Assembly: GCA_015227615.1 (NCBI GenBank)
Contig: JAALGZ010000007.1
Location: forward strand, 744,001-808,000
Origin: Labyrinthula sp. Ha
Taxonomy: Eukaryota > Sar > Bigyra > Labyrinthulida > Labyrinthulaceae
Length of the DNA stretch: 64,000 bases
Reading direction: 5' to 3'
A model generated the notes under the pieces. It was given only the letters and a program-made list of their open reading frames with translations, did no database searches and was not told the DNA's origin. The translations under genes and the position numbers were made by a program. Shown here piece by piece: positions 13,601 through 23,080 of this stretch (positions within the stretch are counted from its first letter, which is position 1; every line of letters begins with the position of its first letter).

Positions 13601-16600
13601 CTTGAAGTAAACTATGCCTTCAAGGGTTGCATCTTGTTTAAAAATGTTTTCTGTTTGTAATTGCCTCGCTGAAACACTTTCAAAAACAAAGTTTTTGGCT
13701 GAGCTTTGAGTTGATTGGATAATAACTTTGTTTACCTTTGTATTCGATCCTATCTTCTCAATTGATCCAAGCGGGTTGGTACTCTCATCAGCTACTAATA
13801 TACTAACAGTACTTTCTCCTTTCAAACAAAGATCATACTTAGCCCCAGCGGTTGCAGGCAAGATGAATATTCCATCTGCATTCTCCATAAACAATTTTGT
13901 GCCTCCTCCAGTGGCACCTATAGAATGCCCGGGGATTGCAAGAAATGAACTATAGGCCATGGAGAAAGAACCCTCTCTGTCCACCTCTAGTTGGCCAGCA
14001 AGCAAAAGCCCAGGCAAATCTGAATACTCAGATAAGTCAACTTTCAAAATCTTAAGGTATTTCTTTCTATCCTCTGCAATAAAATTCTGTGTGTCTGCGT
14101 CTTCATAATCTAACACTTCAAATATTCCGTGCTTCCCAACCACAAGTTTTGCGTTTGCAGATGTCACAATTATGCCCTGACTTCTAAAAGACCCGAAAAC
14201 GAAAACACGCTGTTGTAATAACATCACACCGAAGTTTTTCACTGTAGTGGAAAGTTGGGTGGAAATTATTTCGCAGTAACCATAGTTAAACACATTGCCA
14301 CCAATGACTGACACGGAATCTATTATAAGAATTCCCCCTTTAGCATTAAAAACTGATTTTCCAGGGCTTAAGTTAACTTCAGCCTGAAAGTGGGTCTTCC
14401 CTAGATTTAAGACATTGATAAGCAGTATAACTGCACCTCTGACATTTCGATCAGCTGCAGGTGTAAATTGAAAACTGCCTAAATTCATTAGAAAACTGTT
14501 CTTTGTTCCATGTATTGCACTCCCAGCAAGCATGGTTATGCTGCCACCGATATCAGAGATTATACCTTTCTTCACTACAAGAAGTGAGCCTGGGTGTAGC
14601 ACAAGATTAGAACCTTCTAGTAAAAAGACATAGTTTAATAAAACAAATTGCCCATGAAGCTCTATATATAGTTCGGTATCTCCTGCGGAAGCAAAAGAAA
14701 CACTCGGAAAACGAATCTTCTCATTTCCTGTTGAATATAAGCTGAGAACTATGTTGCCACTAGGACGTGCAACAGTATATGTTGAATTATGTAGACCTAA
14801 CACTGAAACCAGATTTTGTATGTCCTCCAGATTTCTACAAGTCCAAACTTTCTCGGGAAGAGGAATATCTCTGAATGAAAATATTCTTGCTAATCTGTCA
14901 ATGTATGATGATTGCGTAGTTTCCACGCTTCTATGGCCAATCCAATTTCGGGAATTTGCTGTTTTAAGCAATTCTATCGCATAATGTAGGTTGTTGTACT
15001 TATTAGCCGACAACATACTAATTTTGTCAACCATTACCATTGTATTTTCTACTTCAGATACTGCCTCTACTAAAGCTTCGTTATCATTTAAGACTTGTAG
15101 TTTCTTTAGGTCAAATTGTACTGAGAAAAGTGTTTCATACACACTTTCACTGCAGCCTGAGCCATCAAATTCAAACTCAGAGCATGCGAGATTAGGGAAT
15201 TTTGAACCTTCAACTGTTTTCTGACCTAAATCACAGAAATTGTCATTCCAATGAGCCAAGCATGCAGCGTTTTTATCGTCGCTGTGCAAACATGGTTCAG
15301 ATGCAAATCTGATCCCGTCACAATCCAAAAAAGAAAACTTCATTTCATCGGGACTAGTGCAGCTTGCTGAATTGGGATTGCAAAAACCGCTTCGGCAATC
15401 ATTGTCCCTACTGCAGGTAAGTCCTTCCTTACAAGGAAGACAATCAGTTCCTCCACAATCAACATCAGTTTCCTCTCCGTCTTGCATCTCATTAAAGCAC
15501 GTTTCTTCAACACAAATCTTGAACACTTCCTCACATATTCCGCTGTTGCAATCATTATTCTTAACACAGGTCTTTAAGTTGTCGCACGGTTTGCATTCAG
15601 TGCCGCCACAATCAGCATCCGTTTCATTATTGTTTTGAACTCCATCACTGCAACTACGAGGTGCATACAATACAAAGTCACAAGAAAATTTGATGCATAA
15701 TTTGACTAATGTTTCTTCATCATTTGGAAGACATCTGCTAGTTTCACTATCGCAAGATAGGTCAGTTGCGCAATCTTCATGGGAATTGCATATTCCTAGG
15801 GCTTCACATTTCCTACAAGAGCCCCCACAATCAACATCACTTTCATCAGACGCCTCTTGCAACCCGTTGAAGCAATCAAAGCCATAACATGTACCATTGT
15901 AACACAATCCAGCAGCGCAATCTGAACTCATCCTGCAGGTCTTATGACGACTACATTGAGAGCAAAACCTTCCTCCACAGTCTATATCTGTTTCCAACCC
16001 ATCTTTCACATTGTTGAAGCAAGACTCTAGCAGACATTGCCCAAGATGACAAACAAGATGACTTCCACAATCAGCAGTCGTAACGCAACTATCAAATACA
16101 TCGCAAGATCCACATTCGCCTCCACCACAGTCAATGTCTGTTTCTAACTCATCCTGCACTCCATTAAGGCATTTCCAGGACAGGCAGGTCCCACTAACAC
16201 AATCGCCCTCGAAGCAATCAGATTGTGCCCAGCATTTTTTCATAGGTTTGCACTTTGTGTAGTTACTGCAAACTCCTCCACAATCTGTGTCGCTTTCATC
16301 AACATCAAGAAGGCCATTAAAACAGCTAGCCGGAGCACATTGCTGGCTTCTGGGGTTGCAGATTAAAGTTGGTGAGCAATCTGCATTCAACATACAAGTT
16401 TGGCCAATTTTGCAAGGAGCACACAACCCACCACAATCCACATCAGTTTCTTCTCCGTTTAATTTATAATCACTGCAAGTTTCACTCAAGCAAGTACCAA
16501 ATGTCGAATTGAGCTCATGGAAGCACAAATTTGACAAGCAGTCTGCGTCATGAAAACACTTTTTTCCGGGTTCACAACCTCCACAAGAAAGTCCACAATC

Positions 16601-17215
16601 AATATCTACCTCGATTTCTGAATCTAAAACACCATTAGAACATGTATTAGGTCTGCACAGGCCATCTTTAGAACAAAACTTAGATAGACAGTCTTTATCG
16701 AACAAGCAAGCCTTTGCTAGTTCGCAGCCAGCACAAGGCCCTCCACAATCTACATCAGTTTCGTTGCCATCCTGAACCCCATTCCAACAAGTTTCTGGAA
16801 CACATAAAAGATTTTCTGGATCACAATATCCATATTTACAATCTTTGTCTACTAAACAGTTTTCACCAAGAGCGCATGATGGGCAAGGTCCACCGCAATC
16901 CACATCTGTTTCATTGCCATCTTGTTTTCCATTTATACAGCTAGAGGGTAAGCATATATTTGTTTCAAAAAAGCAATAATTTGATTTACACTCATAGTGC
17001 TGAGCACAAATTGAAAAATCTTCTTTCTTTTTTTCAAGCACGCTTTCCTACAAAGAGTAAACACAAAAGCAGTTAGGCGTTGCAGGTTGCAAGAGGTTGA
17101 TGGAAAATAAATATACAGACTGATTTATATGGGAGTGATTTAACGTTCTGTTTCTATTGGCATTTGAAATTCTAATGAGTAGTTGGCATATAATTATGCC
17201 GCAAAGTTTATACAT
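10631..17215 (-). CDS. Giant secreted Cys-repeat / beta-solenoid protein
   Basis: The main exon (17047-10631) encodes 2138 residues. It lacks an ATG at its start, where an in-frame TAG sits directly at a TTTGTAG acceptor. A candidate first exon, 17215-17117, adds 33 residues beginning MYKLCGIIICQLLIRISNA, a plausible signal peptide, across a 69-nt intron, for about 2171 residues in all. Residues ~45-600 hold ten tandem ~50-residue repeats of the form CxNGxxDGxETDVDCGGxC with six to eight cysteines each. A Notch/LNR-like module (HWNDNFCDLG ... FDGSGC) follows at ~640. From ~790 to ~2110 runs a very long, cysteine-poor series of short beta-strand turns of the 'G-N-L-x-I-x-S-G' style, as in right-handed beta-solenoid adhesins. 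No membrane span is seen. A 43-nt GTATCA...ATAG near the 3' end could splice so that the protein ends at NTFISG. Likely a secreted or cell-surface adhesion or matrix protein; function is inferred only from architecture. Confidence 0.85.
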
Positions 17216-19085
17216 AAACTTTGGCGGTTGAATATCTTGAGTCTTTCCTTAGAATTTGAAAAATAACAACGGCGTGTTACCCTATCTCATATACAATAAC
17301 TCAGTTTGAAACATGGTGCAAGGACAGTTGGTAGAGCGATTCCTACTAAAGAAGATTCAATAAAGGTGAGCAAGGACGAAAGGAACTAGATATTTTATCC
17401 TTATCATGTACTCGCTGAAGTGATAAATCTAGTATTTCGTAATTCTTACTTGGACCTGAACAGGGATATAGAGGACACAACCTGAGAAAACGAGTTTGCA
17501 TCTTCTTCTGTGACGCTAGCAATATGGCAGATAGACAAGCACACTCCTATATATGAAAAAGAAAGTGGCAGATCTATGGCTAAGTGTTATTCGATTAGCT
17601 TGCTTAGATCAGTTTCAACCCCTTATTCTTAAGGGCTTTTAACTGCCCTTAAGTGAAAAATGGATTTAACTAAAGGTAAACAGTATCTATTTCTCAACTC
17701 CAAAGGTTAGTGCTGGACATCCATTAATTCTATATGATGCTGCAAATTGTTTATTGTGGAGAAGAGCCCGTAAAGTGTATTTTTTCAGTCGAGGCCTAGT
17801 TTGGGAACAGAGGCAGAAGCGAGCCACCTAATTAGATCGAGATTTTAAAGTTAAGGGATCGAGTTACGTGGCTTGATTTATGGTCTAACAATAATTCAGC
17901 TTAGACATTTATTTTTTAATGTGCAGAACTTAGCCCATATACCAAATTCTCCTTTGGCTTATTCCCAGGGCAAATCGACAGCTTTCGAATTCCCCCATCA
18001 AAGCGATGATAAGAAGTTCAGCTTACAAATTCTAGACTGCAATAAATCTATTACGGCCTCGATCGTTTTGTTTACAGTCAAGAACTTTTCAATACAGCGC
18101 TTTCACCTGTTTTCTGTATTGAGATCCGTAATCCTGGTCCTTGCGGCCGTTCTTTCGTTGAAATTCTTCCTACAGGAAAGCCGTATTCACTGATTTACGA
18201 CTGCTAGGTCATAAAACTTATTAACCCATCAAATTAATAATCAAGTATAGCCAGAGACAGTATCTGTTGAAAGGAGTTGAATAATGTGGTTAAAGGATGC
18301 GTCTAGCCCAGATCAACTCCTTCAAAATTATCAGTTTCCCTTAGCGAGGTCAAAACTAATTCAGGATTCGTAAATTCGAAAACTAGTTTAGCCTTTAGCC
18401 AATGTCATGTGAAAAGGTAGAACGCAATGTTTGGTATATTCTTTCATTACATGGTATAAGACTTTGATCGATTGCAACAAGCGAATATGTGTATTCAAGT
18501 ATATGACATGAACTTGCTTACTGCATTAGAATTTGCATAGCTTTGATGTGGGTTACTATGAATTGAGTAGAAGTTATATACAACTCTCTAGCTTGCTACT
18601 AGCATAGCAGGGAAAACGCTCCCTGTGGCATTCTAAAGTTTGCAGTTTGAAAATGTTGACAATGAGCAAGAGTTTAAGTGTTACAGTTTAGTCAAGAATT
18701 GATCAAGAAGCAAATAATATAATAAGTGACATTGAACACTGACAATTTGCAGAGAAGAGCCATTTATATGGTGAAATATACACTTCTGGAATAATTCAAA
18801 AGTAGTATATATTTAAGAGCCTGTAAGAGATACCCATAACGCTTATCGAAAAGGTTAAATGATATAAGCTAGGAGTATAAAAATAAAGGTGCTATCTGTT
18901 TCATAGACATTTTATCAATAAATCTGATCTTACTTTTTCTGGTTTATTGAAACTGATAAATTTGCTCATATTTTGATTCCTTATTCATAATAATTAATTA
19001 TTAAAGATAAACTCATTTTGTTTTCGCACCTTACAAGAAGTTTAAGAGAATGGTCCATGTGGCCCCCATTTATAGCCACGGACAG
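17216..19085. other. Intergenic, nothing convincing
   Basis: Contains the presumed promoter of the giant secreted-protein gene near 17.2-17.4 kb. A 106-codon frame at 17873-18193 lies in slightly less AT-rich DNA but matches no family and was not accepted. Nothing else was recognised. Confidence 0.45.
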
Positions 19086-19292
19086 AGGAAGGTTGCACAC
19101 TGAGGAATTGGGGATTTTCTAAACTTCTGAAAAATATTTTCTCAGCTCCTCAATGAGTTACTGTGAAATGCTCAGCCCATGCCTCACTCAATGTAGCATC
19201 AATGCTCAGTGAGGCTTACCCAATCACTCCATAACCCCTCAGAGTTCCGAATGATTCCTCAATGAGGACTATATCTACACCCCTCTTCGCAA
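19086..19292. repeat. MITE-like repeat, copy A
   Basis: Member of a three-copy family in this window (see 22840 and 39480). It begins GGTTGCACACTGAGGAATT, contains CAATGAGTTACT as in copy C, and ends near CTACACCCCT, which is the inverse of the AGGGKTGYA start seen in the family. Many CCTCANTGAGG palindromes lie inside. The boundaries are approximate and this copy is the most diverged. Confidence 0.4.
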
Positions 19293-19534
19293 TGAATTCT
19301 TCTCCAGGGTCGCCGACAGGGGATATGTACATTTTATGAAGGTCTTCATGTTGTTAAGAAATATTTTTTTGGCTGTTTAATAAAGGGCCATGAAGGTCGA
19401 CTTCTTGCTCATTGCCAATTGATAATTAAAATATAAATAAAGCCTTTTGCTCCTAACCAAGAGCGCCAGTTCCTGGCTAATAATCGGAACCAAAATAAAA
19501 ACCAGTTCATCATTGATACGTTCTATCAGAATAC

Positions 19535-19675
19535 ATGGCTAGTAACAAGCAGACCCAAAGAAGTGACATATGTGGAAAATCCAAGACAAGTATGAACCAC
19601 GGGACTGTTTCCGTATGGCTGTTGGCCATCTTTATCATTACACTAGTTGTTCCCGCCAACGGATTCAGCTACTGA
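19535..19675 (+). CDS. Possible RAMP4/SERP1-like small membrane protein (46 aa)
   Basis: A 46-codon frame from ATG 19535 to TGA 19673-19675. The first 24 residues are polar and basic (MASNKQTQRSDICGKSKTSM...), followed by one hydrophobic span, VSVWLLAIFIITLVVPANG, and a three-residue tail. The layout (basic cytosolic stub, VxxWLLaiFi span at the extreme C-terminus) resembles the tail-anchored RAMP4/SERP1 family, which sits at the Sec61 translocon and stabilises proteins during ER stress. The conserved RG motif of that family is not obvious, and the frame is short enough to arise by chance. The nearest neighbour is eS4, 0.9 kb downstream on the same strand. An alternative is a signal-peptide exon of a longer spliced gene. 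Confidence 0.35.
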   Translation: MASNKQTQRSDICGKSKTSMNHGTVSVWLLAIFIITLVVPANGFSY

Positions 19676-20591
19676 ATATGGTAAGGAGTTCACTCTATGT
19701 CAAGTTCTATAGGGTTCAGTTGACTCCTAGCAAGGCTTCACTAAAGCCATTTACCATCTTAGGAAGAGCGGACGAAGTTTAAGTGACTTGATTCCTGCAT
19801 TTTGGTCAATCTAAAATCCGAATAAAGAGTGTGAATTCTCTCTTTGGGACAAGCTATCGGTAACTAAGGTAATATGTACCAGGTTTAATTCCTTATTATT
19901 TATTTATTTCATAGAACTGCTGGGATCTTTATAGACTTTAGGTAGAATAACCTTTAACCCGAGTGGTTAGGTGTTGGGGTTTGGTATTAAACATAAAGTT
20001 ACTTATTTCATTTAACCCTGAAGCAACTTATATAGTCTGTTTCATCTATGTAGTATTCTTCTTTGTGCTTTATTCCTTCATGCGATATCTTGTCATATCT
20101 TTAGTCACATTCTCTTCATTTACTTGGTATCTTGATCGATATTTTGAAAGCCTTCCCTTTTTAGTTCTGTTGCTCTCATTATTTAAGACACAATTGACAA
20201 AAATCAAAGTCTTGAAATAATTTTCCATTATGTACTTAATAGAATGACAACAACTTAACCACGCTACTAATATAGTAGTCTTAGACTTCATATAACCATG
20301 AAGTTGGTTATACAGACACGAACCCAAGACTGAGTATTGAGGTTTCAACCAGATAAATACTTCAAAGAAACATATTAAATCATACATTTGATTTCCTTTT
20401 CAATCAGGAAAGGGTATTCTTGAACTTTTCTTAGGAAGAAGTAATAATCATTCATCCCAAGTAGATTAAACCTTTCTTCGCACTTATATGTGTGAAGTGT
20501 ATCACTTTAGAGAATTCCCCAAAATAATTCTCATATCGCAACTGCGGCTTCACAATCAAACCAACGAAAAACAATCACTCAAAGATAAACT
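19676..20591. other. Upstream region of the eS4 gene
   Basis: AT-rich, with no coding frame accepted. A short imperfect hairpin at 20476-20497 (CTTCGCAC, six bases, GTGTGAAG) lies about 95 bp before the eS4 start codon and could be a promoter or leader element. The last 60 bp are richer in CAA and CAC, like a leader. Confidence 0.4.
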
Positions 20592-21368
20592 ATGGCTAGA
20601 GGACCAAAAAAGCACTTGAAGAGAATTGCTGCTCCAAAGCACTGGATGCTTGACAAAATGGGAGGAATCTGGGCTCCAAGGCCAAACTCAGGTCCTCACA
20701 AACTTAGAGAATGTCTTCCACTTATCCTAATTCTTCGCAACCGACTAAAGTATGCTTTGAACGGAAGAGAGGTTATCACGATTTGCATGAACAAGCTTGT
20801 TTCTATTGATGGAAAAGTAAGAACCGATCACAAATTCCCATGCGGATTCATGGATGTTGTTTCACTTAAAAAGTCCAATGAACACTTTCGTCTTATGTAT
20901 GATACCAAGGGAAGGTTCAAATTGAATAGAATCAACGCCCAAAGTGCAAAAACAAAGCTTTGCAAGGTTACTAACACATTTTTAACTACTGGAAAAGTTC
21001 CTGTTTTGAGCACACATGACGGTAGGGTAATTCGTTTCCCAGATCCAGTCATCAAGAAAAATGACACCATCGCTGTAGATTTAAAGACCGGAGAAGTCGA
21101 AAAGCTTATTAAGTTTGGAGTTGGTAGCCTGGTTATGATTACAAAAGGAAGAAATTGTGGACGAGTTGGTGTATTAATGAACATTCAAAAGCATCCAGGT
21201 GGATTTGATATTATTAACGTCAAGGATGAGGTTGGAAACGTTTTCGCCACTAGACAAGAAAACGCGTTTGTTATTGGCGAGAAGGAAGGAAAGCCAGAAG
21301 TTGAATTACCAAAAGGAAAAGGTATCAAGCTAACTATCATTGAAGAGAAAGAACAAAGGGAAGCTTAA
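20592..21368 (+). CDS. RPS4: 40S ribosomal protein eS4
   Basis: A 258-residue intronless frame with the complete eS4 layout, matching the family's usual length of about 260 residues. The N-terminus [20 protein letters not shown] is diagnostic. The S4-type RNA-binding region ([19 protein letters not shown]) lies at about residues 42-65, then the ribosomal S4e core, then a KOW motif around [10 protein letters not shown] (residues ~185-195), and a charged C-terminus. It binds 18S rRNA in the body of the small subunit. It converges on the methyltransferase gene, with 198 bp between stop codons. Absence of introns is notable beside the intron-rich reductase and dUTPase, and may reflect high expression. 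Confidence 0.97.
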   Translation: MARGPKKHLKRIAAPKHWMLDKMGGIWAPRPNSGPHKLRECLPLILILRNRLKYALNGREVITICMNKLVSIDGKVRTDHKFPCGFMDVVSLKKSNEHFRLMYDTKGRFKLNRINAQSAKTKLCKVTNTFLTTGKVPVLSTHDGRVIRFPDPVIKKNDTIAVDLKTGEVEKLIKFGVGSLVMITKGRNCGRVGVLMNIQKHPGGFDIINVKDEVGNVFATRQENAFVIGEKEGKPEVELPKGKGIKLTIIEEKEQREA

Positions 21369-21566
21369 GCTTTAACAGAGGAAGTTTAAATTTCTTCTTA
21401 TAACCGCATGTTCTTACCAAAAATCATGTGGAATAGCCGACTCGAACTTTAACTTTTAGTTATAAACTCGTGTGAACATAAAAGAGAATTTTATATGGAT
21501 TCTTGAAGACAATTAAATCTTCGAAGGTCTTGTACATGAGAAAAGCAAACTTGAATTTTCTTACGC

Positions 21567-22250
21567 TTAATCTTTTTGCAATACAAGGGCAAAACATACG
21601 GCTTCCTTATCTCCATGCAGCATTTGAATCTTCAAATCTTGCAAAGCTGGATTGGCATCCACACATCCTCTTTCCCCACCCCACTTTACAAAATCCTCTC
21701 TTGAGAAGTTGGTGTGACGATGTCCGCCTTCATTGATGAACTTGTCTCCAGTTTCTTTTGAAAAACTAGGAAACTGCTCTTCCCATTTCTCAAAATCCAC
21801 CAAAAGTAGCTTTCCTCCTTGTTTAACGCTCTTGCACAAATTGCTCAATACTGGTTGAATTAGTTCCTCCTCCACGTGACCAAGAACAGTTGATACTATA
21901 ATGAAGTCATATTCGTTCTCTTTAAGGTCGCTTCCATCCTTCTTTTCAAGTAGAACAGACGTGACCTTCTCGCTTCCTTCAACATTGTTGATCTTCTCAT
22001 CGAAGATCTTGATCAATTTTTGCTCAACATCAGCTCCAACCAACTCCCCGACACAATGAGAAGCAGTGGTTAGCAACTTCTTAGAAATAAATCCAGGACC
22101 ACAACCAAAATCCAAAACTTTCAACTCACTTTTTCCCTCAGTATTTTTCTGGAAAATCTTCACGATCTCTTCAGCAAATGGCGCTATTGCAGTCTCCCAC
22201 TCGTCAAAGTTAGGCATTTTCCAATTATTTGTTTGATCCTCCGTAGCCAT
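21567..22250 (-). CDS. Class I SAM-dependent methyltransferase
   Basis: A 227-residue single-exon protein starting at ATG 22250. The Rossmann-type methyltransferase fold is clear. Motif I is VLDFGCGPGFISKKL (~45-59), the acidic ribose-binding strand is ELVGADVEQKLIKIF (~69-83), motif IV is YDFIIVSTVLGHVEE (~116-130) and motif VI is GGKLLLVDFEKWEE (~147-160). The C-terminal part carries GGHRHTNFSREDF, a His-rich segment seen in several small-molecule methyltransferases of fungi and protists. The substrate is unknown. The upstream region holds two direct copies of an AACGGATAA-containing element that recurs before the polytopic membrane protein gene at 39 kb. Confidence 0.85.
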   Translation of the reverse strand: MATEDQTNNWKMPNFDEWETAIAPFAEEIVKIFQKNTEGKSELKVLDFGCGPGFISKKLLTTASHCVGELVGADVEQKLIKIFDEKINNVEGSEKVTSVLLEKKDGSDLKENEYDFIIVSTVLGHVEEELIQPVLSNLCKSVKQGGKLLLVDFEKWEEQFPSFSKETGDKFINEGGHRHTNFSREDFVKWGGERGCVDANPALQDLKIQMLHGDKEAVCFALVLQKD

Positions 22251-22839
22251 AATTCAATCTCAAGTCCTATTTGTTTTGTTTATTTTGATTGTTTTTAAAT
22301 GTTTTTTGAAAACAAATTCTTTATGGCCTTGATGCGAAAAACGGAGTTTTTATTACTGCTGTTTTTATTATGTGAACTCTAAGGTAGCGAAAACCCAGAA
22401 CTAACGGATAATTTCTTCTTCGACGCGAAATCATCAAGCAGTGAAAAACTGGGAATAACGGATAATTTGCTATGAAACGCGAAAATTCGGTATTCTTAAG
22501 AAGTTACCGTTACAATAACTTGCTTAACTTGAAGCAACTAATACTGGCCAAATTCTTCCAATAAAGTAAAATCTACTGAATAAAATTTCTTAACAAAACT
22601 TAACGGGAAGAAATTGTCGAGGTGAACTTTTTATTCTAACGTTGCATATTGTATAATCCATATGCTGGGATAATTATTCGCGAAAAACAAAACTCCGGTT
22701 GTTCCAATGACAAGAAAACTTATTAAACATGCCACACCTTCTATTATGAAAACATAGATGACTGTCGTCCTGCTTTTAGCAACTAATTCCTAAGTCTAAA
22801 GAAAATTTCTTTGGTCAATGTTTTTCCGTTGTTGTTACG
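22251..22839. other. Promoter-side region of the methyltransferase gene
   Basis: Holds the direct-repeat element annotated at 22387-22483 and a further GCGAAAAACGGAG near 22336-22348. Otherwise AT-rich, with no gene seen. Confidence 0.45.
22387..22483. promoter_or_regulatory. Two direct copies of a GCGAAAAC...AACGGATAATTT element
   Basis: Copy 1 at 22387-22430 and copy 2 at 22441-22483 are about 54 bp apart. Both read GAAAAC(T)..GAATAACGGATAATTT then an interval and GCGAAA. They lie 140-235 bp upstream of the methyltransferase start codon. A third relative, with AAACGGATAAATTCTATGAAAC, lies 110-150 bp before the 39063 gene. This could be a transcription-factor site pair or a very short dispersed repeat. 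Confidence 0.35.
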
Positions 22840-23080
22840 GGTGCCAACTGAAGTAAATTTCTCAGTGAGGAATTGAGGATCCTCATACCCCAACTCACTC
22901 AAAGAAAAATTTGGTGCTTTGAGGATTCTCAAAACAAAATCATGAAAGTCAAAGTTCTCAAAAGGTTTCGATTTCCTCAGCCATTCCTCACACAAAGTGG
23001 TATCCAAACTCATTCAGTTACTTGGAAAAATACTTAAGAGTCGGATTGAGTTCTGAATGACGACGTACGCCGCATCCCTT
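22840..23080. repeat. MITE-like repeat, copy B
   Basis: Clearly related to copy C at 39480. From CGGGTGCCAACTGAAG the two share CTCAGTGAGGAAT, AACTCACTCAAAG, TTCTCAAAAC/TCTTCAAAACT, a TTTCCTC block and ACT(T)GGAAAAA in the same order over about 200 bp, by eye around 60-65% alike. A 76-codon minus-strand frame (22783-23013) lies almost wholly within it and is not regarded as a gene. Confidence 0.5.

Noticed and set aside
17873-18193. 106-codon plus-strand frame
   Set aside because: No family resemblance, odd composition, and no supporting frame on either side.
22783-23013. 76-codon minus-strand frame beginning MSLDTTLCEEWL
   Set aside because: Lies within the MITE-like repeat copy B; the matching frame is not preserved in copies A and C.
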